64,000 nt of DNA from Balneolaceae bacterium (GTDB lineage Bacteria; Bacteroidota; Rhodothermia; Balneolales; Balneolaceae): NCBI GenBank assembly GCA_034521495.1, contig JAXHMK010000010.1, positions 248,001 to 312,000 on the forward strand. Reading direction: 5' to 3'. The notes under the pieces were generated by a model, which worked only from the letters and a program-made list of their open reading frames with translations, had not been told where the DNA came from and searched no databases. Below, in pieces: positions 60,245-64,000 of this stretch; the first letter of the stretch is position 1; each line of letters begins with the position of its first letter. Made by a program: the position numbers and the translations under genes.

Positions 60245-60892
60245 ATGTTAGCCAGGGAAGGGTACAGTACTATTCTCGTTGTCTTCTTATTTAGCATATT
60301 TGTTGCTATCGGTACGTGGTTTGGTCCTCAGTGGCTCGGATATATTATCTATCCATTATTGATCATCTTCTGTGCACTTATTCTATATTTTTTTAGAGAT
60401 CCTGAAAGAATATCCCCATCTGATGATCATTTAATTCTTTCACCGGCAGATGGACGTGTTGTACTCATCCAAACGATAGAAGAGAATGAATATATTGGTG
60501 AAGCTGCTACACAAATAAGCATTTTTCTCTCACCTTTAGATGTACACGTAAATAGAGTTCCTGTATCAGGTGAGCTTGAATTTGTGAAATATTACCCCGG
60601 TAAGTACCTGATGGCCTGGGAAGATCATGCTTCAGAAATGAATGAAAGAGCTCACTTTGGAGTAAAACATTCGACGGGACTTAAAATTCTTTTCAAACAG
60701 ATTACCGGTTTTATGGCAAGAAGAATTGTTTATCATCTGAATGAGGGTGAGAATGTCCGGGCGGGACAGCGATTTGGAATCATGAAATTTGGATCAAGAA
60801 TGGATGTAATTTTGCCTGAAAGTGTTGATATTAAGGTCCAAAAAGGAGATCGAACTGTTGCAGGCGAATCCATAATTGCTGAAATAAGTTAA
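60245..60892 (+). CDS. psd: Phosphatidylserine decarboxylase (short proenzyme type)
   Basis: 215 residues of the short Psd (archaetidylserine/phosphatidylserine decarboxylase) type with an N-terminal membrane hairpin (IGTWFGPQWLGYIIYPLLII). Markers: LILSPADGRVVLIQ, FLSPLDVHVNRVPVSGELEF, ENVRAGQRFGIMKFGSRMDV: cleavage before the Ser in FGS should create the pyruvoyl group. It turns phosphatidylserine into phosphatidylethanolamine, taking the product of pssA, the next gene. Confidence 0.94.
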   Translation: MLAREGYSTILVVFLFSIFVAIGTWFGPQWLGYIIYPLLIIFCALILYFFRDPERISPSDDHLILSPADGRVVLIQTIEENEYIGEAATQISIFLSPLDVHVNRVPVSGELEFVKYYPGKYLMAWEDHASEMNERAHFGVKHSTGLKILFKQITGFMARRIVYHLNEGENVRAGQRFGIMKFGSRMDVILPESVDIKVQKGDRTVAGESIIAEIS

Positions 60893-60949
60893 TAATTATC
60901 AGAATTTTATAAATCAAAGCTAAATTTTGATAGATTTTTTCAAATACTG

Positions 60950-61762
60950 ATGAAATATCCCATCCAAAAAAAAAGGTTTAGAAAACGATTTAAGAAAAAG
61001 AAGCTTAAACCTATTCCGAAGATCATTGTACCCAGCTTCTTTACCCTGATGAATCTCTTTTGTGGATTCCTTTCTATTATAATGGTCCATGAGGGCAATT
61101 TTGTAAATGGAGCGTGGCTGATTGTACTGGCTGGTATGTTCGATGTGATGGACGGATTTATGGCCAGGCTCACCAATTCAACCAGCGAGTTTGGTATGGA
61201 ACTCGATTCGGTCAGTGATGTGGTATCTTTCGCTGCAGCTCCTGGTTTTTTTCTGTATAACTTTGCATTTCATGAGCTTGAAATTATTGGAATTTTGTTA
61301 AGCGCACTGGCTCCATTATGTGGTGCAATACGTCTTGCAAGGTTTAACGTGGAATCGAAAATTTCTGAAATTAACTATTTCAGGGGATTACCAACACCGG
61401 CATTTGCAGTTATGATTTCTGCTTTTTTTCTAACTTTCCAAAATCGGCTTGATTGGTTTTCAGGATTTGAAAACGGTGTCATTTCTGTGCTTATACCCGT
61501 AGTAATTCTACTCTCTTTCTTAATGGTAAGTACCATTCCTTTCGACAAGATTCCAAAATTCGACAGGCAGTCTATTAAAAAGTACAAGAACCGTCTGATA
61601 TTACTTGGAATTTATTTTGTTATAATTGTTCTTTTGCAGGATATAGGGCTTATGATTGTGTTCACATTCTTTATTTTAAAAGGGTTAGCACTTGGAGCAT
61701 ATATCTTTTGGAAACAAGCTTTTACAGACGATCCTGATCCACTGGAAGACAACAGCATTTAA
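60950..61762 (+). CDS. pssA: CDP-diacylglycerol-serine O-phosphatidyltransferase
   Basis: 270 residues with about seven helices and the CDP-alcohol signature, seen as DVMDGFMARLTNSTSEFGME, then LDSVSDVVSFAAAPG. The N-terminus is very basic (KKRFRKRFKKKKLKPIPK), likely binding anionic membrane. It makes phosphatidylserine from CDP-DAG and serine. Psd lies immediately upstream, so the pair is a phosphatidylethanolamine unit. Its end overlaps the convergent gene by four bases. Confidence 0.95.
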   Translation: MKYPIQKKRFRKRFKKKKLKPIPKIIVPSFFTLMNLFCGFLSIIMVHEGNFVNGAWLIVLAGMFDVMDGFMARLTNSTSEFGMELDSVSDVVSFAAAPGFFLYNFAFHELEIIGILLSALAPLCGAIRLARFNVESKISEINYFRGLPTPAFAVMISAFFLTFQNRLDWFSGFENGVISVLIPVVILLSFLMVSTIPFDKIPKFDRQSIKKYKNRLILLGIYFVIIVLLQDIGLMIVFTFFILKGLALGAYIFWKQAFTDDPDPLEDNSI

Positions 61763-62253
61763 AGGGCAGAGGCCTGTTTTAAAAAATCGTAGAGTTTGGA
61801 AGCATTCTCTTTATTAAGGGGTATCACCCGGCTCTCAATTTCATTAAAATAATACCAGGCGTTCTCGTTTTTACGTCGGAATCGAACACATTTATCACTC
61901 TTCACAAAGTTATTATATAAACTTTTATCAGGCATCTGATCAACTTTTAGTTTATAAAAATCTGATACAGGATGTTTTGCCTGAAATATCACTTCATTGC
62001 GAACTTTATAGATCGATTCAACAACTTCATCCTCATGTTTTACAATAATTTCAACCTGGCCGTCTTTCACTTTAAAAAAGCTAAGTAAAGCTAAAGCAAA
62101 CATCGAAAAGGAAGCTAATCTTATGTAGCCAACCCAAAGAACATTATCTATCATCTGATAAATTACGAACAGTACGACAGCGAGAATTAAACTTACCATT
62201 GAAATGGTAGGCCAGTATTTAGAATACTTTTCTTTGATTACAAGCTTTTTCAT
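61759..62253 (-). CDS. Two-helix membrane protein with PH-like domain, unknown function
   Basis: 164 residues. Two membrane segments (ISMVSLILAVVLFVIYQMID; GYIRLASFSMFALALLSFF) precede a beta-rich cytoplasmic part (VEIIVKHEDEVVESIYKVRN; KCVRFRRKNENAWYYFNEIE) that reads as a bacterial PH-like domain. No specific family. It overlaps the D-threonine-aldolase-like gene by four bases (62250-62253), so they are coupled. Confidence 0.65.
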   Translation of the reverse strand: MKKLVIKEKYSKYWPTISMVSLILAVVLFVIYQMIDNVLWVGYIRLASFSMFALALLSFFKVKDGQVEIIVKHEDEVVESIYKVRNEVIFQAKHPVSDFYKLKVDQMPDKSLYNNFVKSDKCVRFRRKNENAWYYFNEIESRVIPLNKENASKLYDFLKQASAL

Positions 62254-63323
62254 GATAAAATTCGCTTTTGAATGCTTTTTCCTTCAATTGTGAAGTACTG
62301 TCTATATAAATTCGCTGTTAAACAGGAGTGAATAGGGCACACCCATACCTTTTCAGACACTTCAGGAATTCCCTGTATCGTTCCGTGTTCTTGAGATATC
62401 GCTGATATAAACAGATCTGTTTTAGATATATTAGAGTTTGGCGAATAATTAATGATCTGTCCGAAATTTTTCAGATTATTTGATTGAAGAAACTCCTTCG
62501 AAAGATGAACTGCACCACCATGTAATATAGTTCGGCCTGCATCGGGAATTTTTTGTGCAATCGGCAGGATTGAATACAGAGCTACATCATCAAGTGTACA
62601 ACTACCAATTTGAACTTGCATAAAATCATAAAAAACAAAGTTTCCCGGTGTCATTTCATCCAATTCACCCAGGCGCCCGGATGTGCTTGCTGATGGTGTA
62701 TCTCCCATAGAAATTACGGCTTCAGGAAATTTAGATTTTAAATCACACAGGATATCTATAGTTGGATTGATTATTTTTTGGATCTCATTTTTTGATGTTG
62801 CCGTATAAGTTCGTCCGTCATGAACGTAGAAACCATGAAAAACACTTAGTTCCTGTTTATCTGATTCATCAATTAACTGAGAAATTAAATCGACATCCTT
62901 ATGTGAAATGCCGCTGCGCCCGGTTCCGGGGTCAATTTCAATGAAAAACTTAAAAGGTTTACTAAGCTCTTTATTCAAAAATTTTAAATCTTCAACCGAA
63001 TTGATAAATAAACGGAGTGATGCTTGATGTTCAATCTTTTTAAGAGCTTTCGTCTGTTGCCGAAAAAATGGAAATGCTATAGTGATGTCATCCCAACCAT
63101 CGTCAATAAAATAGTTTGCCATAGAAACAGATGAGACTGTAATACCGGACACACCGGCGTCCCGAAACCACCCACCGATTGTTTGGGATTGATGTGTTTT
63201 AAAATGAGGACGAAATACGCAATTTGCATGATCTGCCCGCTCAGCCATTCGCTTAATATTTCGTTTACACCGCTTGGAATCCAGAACAAGAAATGGCTGT
63301 TGTTGTCTACTAATAAAACTCAT
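62250..63323 (-). CDS. D-threonine aldolase/D-serine dehydratase-like PLP enzyme
   Basis: 357 residues. The N-terminal alanine-racemase-type barrel has PFLVLDSKRCKRNIKRMAER and VFRPHFKTHQS (PLP Lys in HFKTH), EIDPGTGRSGI, and GDTPSAST for phosphate. The C-terminal domain has AISQEHGTIQG and VCPIHSCLTANLY, with His and Cys where DSD1/D-threonine aldolase enzymes bind a metal. It probably breaks down a D-hydroxy-amino acid. It is coupled to the membrane protein downstream; there is no racemase nearby. Confidence 0.87.
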   Translation of the reverse strand: MSFISRQQQPFLVLDSKRCKRNIKRMAERADHANCVFRPHFKTHQSQTIGGWFRDAGVSGITVSSVSMANYFIDDGWDDITIAFPFFRQQTKALKKIEHQASLRLFINSVEDLKFLNKELSKPFKFFIEIDPGTGRSGISHKDVDLISQLIDESDKQELSVFHGFYVHDGRTYTATSKNEIQKIINPTIDILCDLKSKFPEAVISMGDTPSASTSGRLGELDEMTPGNFVFYDFMQVQIGSCTLDDVALYSILPIAQKIPDAGRTILHGGAVHLSKEFLQSNNLKNFGQIINYSPNSNISKTDLFISAISQEHGTIQGIPEVSEKVWVCPIHSCLTANLYRQYFTIEGKSIQKRILS

Positions 63324-63416
63324 AGGTTATTTTTACATTTAAATTCAATCTCTAAAAATAGGAAATGCACACGAACGTTAAAGGTCTTATTTTGGACATT
63401 AAATTGAGGACTTTGT

Positions 63417-63848
63417 TTGCAAAAACCTGAAAAGAAAATAATTGGCCGAGTTGAAAAGATAGACTTGCCAAACCTGTCTCTTTTTAATCTTGATGCAAAA
63501 ATTGATACGGGCGCTTATACATCAAGCCTGCATTGCTACAAAATTGAACAATTTGTTAAGGATGGTCAGAACTGGGTAAAATTTAATGTCCTTGATCCGG
63601 ATCACCCCGAATATGAAGGGAAGCTTTATGAAAGTGCAGTTTATAAGGTTAAAAATGTAAAAAGCTCAAACGGGCAGATTGAAGAACGTGTAGTTATAAA
63701 ACAGAAAACCAGGTTTCAGAAGTACAACAGAACGATGGAACTCTCCCTTACAAACCGCTCCGAAATGAAGTATCCAGTACTGATAGGACGGAAGTTTTTG
63801 GCCGGAAGTTTTCTCGTCGATGTATCAAAAAAATATTTACTTAAATAG
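63417..63848 (+). CDS. RimB-like retropepsin-type (ATP-dependent zinc protease) protein
   Basis: 143 residues from TTG 63417. KIIGRVEKIDLPNLSLFNLD and AKIDTGAYTSSLHCYKIEQF hold the DTGA motif of the retropepsin-like Zn_protease family, and the PVLIGRKFLAGSFLVDVSKK end matches the family's GR(K/R)FL. It lies nine bases before a rimK-like gene; in Pseudomonas the rimABK genes pair this protein (RimB) with RimK. It probably helps regulate glutamylation by RimK (from family knowledge). Confidence 0.85.
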   Translation: MQKPEKKIIGRVEKIDLPNLSLFNLDAKIDTGAYTSSLHCYKIEQFVKDGQNWVKFNVLDPDHPEYEGKLYESAVYKVKNVKSSNGQIEERVVIKQKTRFQKYNRTMELSLTNRSEMKYPVLIGRKFLAGSFLVDVSKKYLLK

Positions 63849-63857
63849 CTTAAATAT

Positions 63858-64000
63858 ATGCCAGACAAAGAATTAAATATTGTAATCTTATCAAGAAATC
63901 GAAACCTCTACTCAACAAAAAGGCTCATCGAGAGTATTGAAAACAAAGGTCATAAGCCTGTCGTTTTAGATCATTTGAAGTGTGATATTGTGATGGAACA
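63858..64000 (+). CDS. rimK: RimK-like ATP-grasp glutamate ligase (N-terminal fragment)
   Basis: The frame from ATG 63858 runs off the window after 47 codons: MPDKELNIVILSRNRNLYST, KRLIESIENKGHKPVVLDHL. This is the N-terminal domain of RimK-type ligases (IAxLSRNxxLYSTxRLxEA). The ATP-grasp core lies beyond. RimK adds glutamates to ribosomal protein S6 in studied bacteria. The RimB-like gene precedes it by nine bases. Confidence 0.85.
   Translation, partial: MPDKELNIVILSRNRNLYSTKRLIESIENKGHKPVVLDHLKCDIVME

Overview
The window is an AT-rich bacterial chromosome segment that looks like a member of the Balneolota/Rhodothermota-Bacteroidota lineage. This is inference, from the synteny of thrS-infC-rpmI-rplT-pheS-pheT-zapA, bacillithiol synthesis (bshC), a fused bifunctional-nuclease/UvrB-UvrC-motif protein, lipoproteins with short lipoboxes, many TTG/GTG starts, and patatin-BamA and POT/PTR2 proteins typical of these groups. 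No rRNA, tRNA or CRISPR array is visible.

Layout. 1-4059: a HAD phosphatase fragment, lolD with a YmdB-type phosphoesterase, a VapBC module between direct repeats, and a hemolysin-III protein. 4125-11912: a long minus-strand information-processing block (thrS, infC with an AUC start, rpmI, rplT, pheS, pheT, a coiled-coil ZapB-like protein, zapA). 12105-19104: a metallophosphoesterase, a UbiA-like membrane protein, a secreted amidohydrolase, and a three-gene amino-sugar-type operon (Gfo/Idh/MocA, PIG-L deacetylase, NagB-like). 19345-24440: an accessory island with a twice-frameshifted glyoxalase-like gene, a MjaI-type restriction-modification system, a zinc-free medium-chain dehydrogenase and a second toxin-antitoxin pair. 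Three attC-like folded sites punctuate the last three, so this reads as an integron-type cassette cluster with no integrase in view. 24546-34321: a SpoIIE-type phosphatase, a VOC protein, an ankyrin protein, a RAYT transposase sitting inside a duplicated segment, a POT peptide transporter, a META lipoprotein, a stand-alone nucleotidyl cyclase, a wrecked D-aminoacylase, and gatB. 34350-46165: a thioredoxin-like lipoprotein, tpiA, purD, a LuxE/LuxC pair without luciferase, a ThuA protein, holA, an ECF sigma factor, TPR and patatin-BamA proteins, and a SUI1 protein. 46489-64000: bfn-bshC-MTHFS-pspC-tmk, an RND exporter with an outer-membrane barrel, aroE-pgeF-HDAC, dxr-rseP-psd-pssA (isoprenoid, envelope stress and phospholipid), a D-threonine-aldolase-like enzyme, and a RimB-like/RimK pair running off the end.

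Intergenic DNA is rich in dispersed elements: a 125-bp palindromic element in two near-identical copies (14297, 46243) with a related form (2285), a 210-295-bp mosaic repeat (299, 15979, partial at 8236), 61-bp direct repeats beside VapBC, and REP-like hairpins around the RAYT gene. The strongest candidate for something not yet described is the cassette cluster at 19817-24437. In it the first bases of each cassette are complementary to the left core of the attC-like site at its own end, exactly so for the dehydrogenase cassette (14 of 14).
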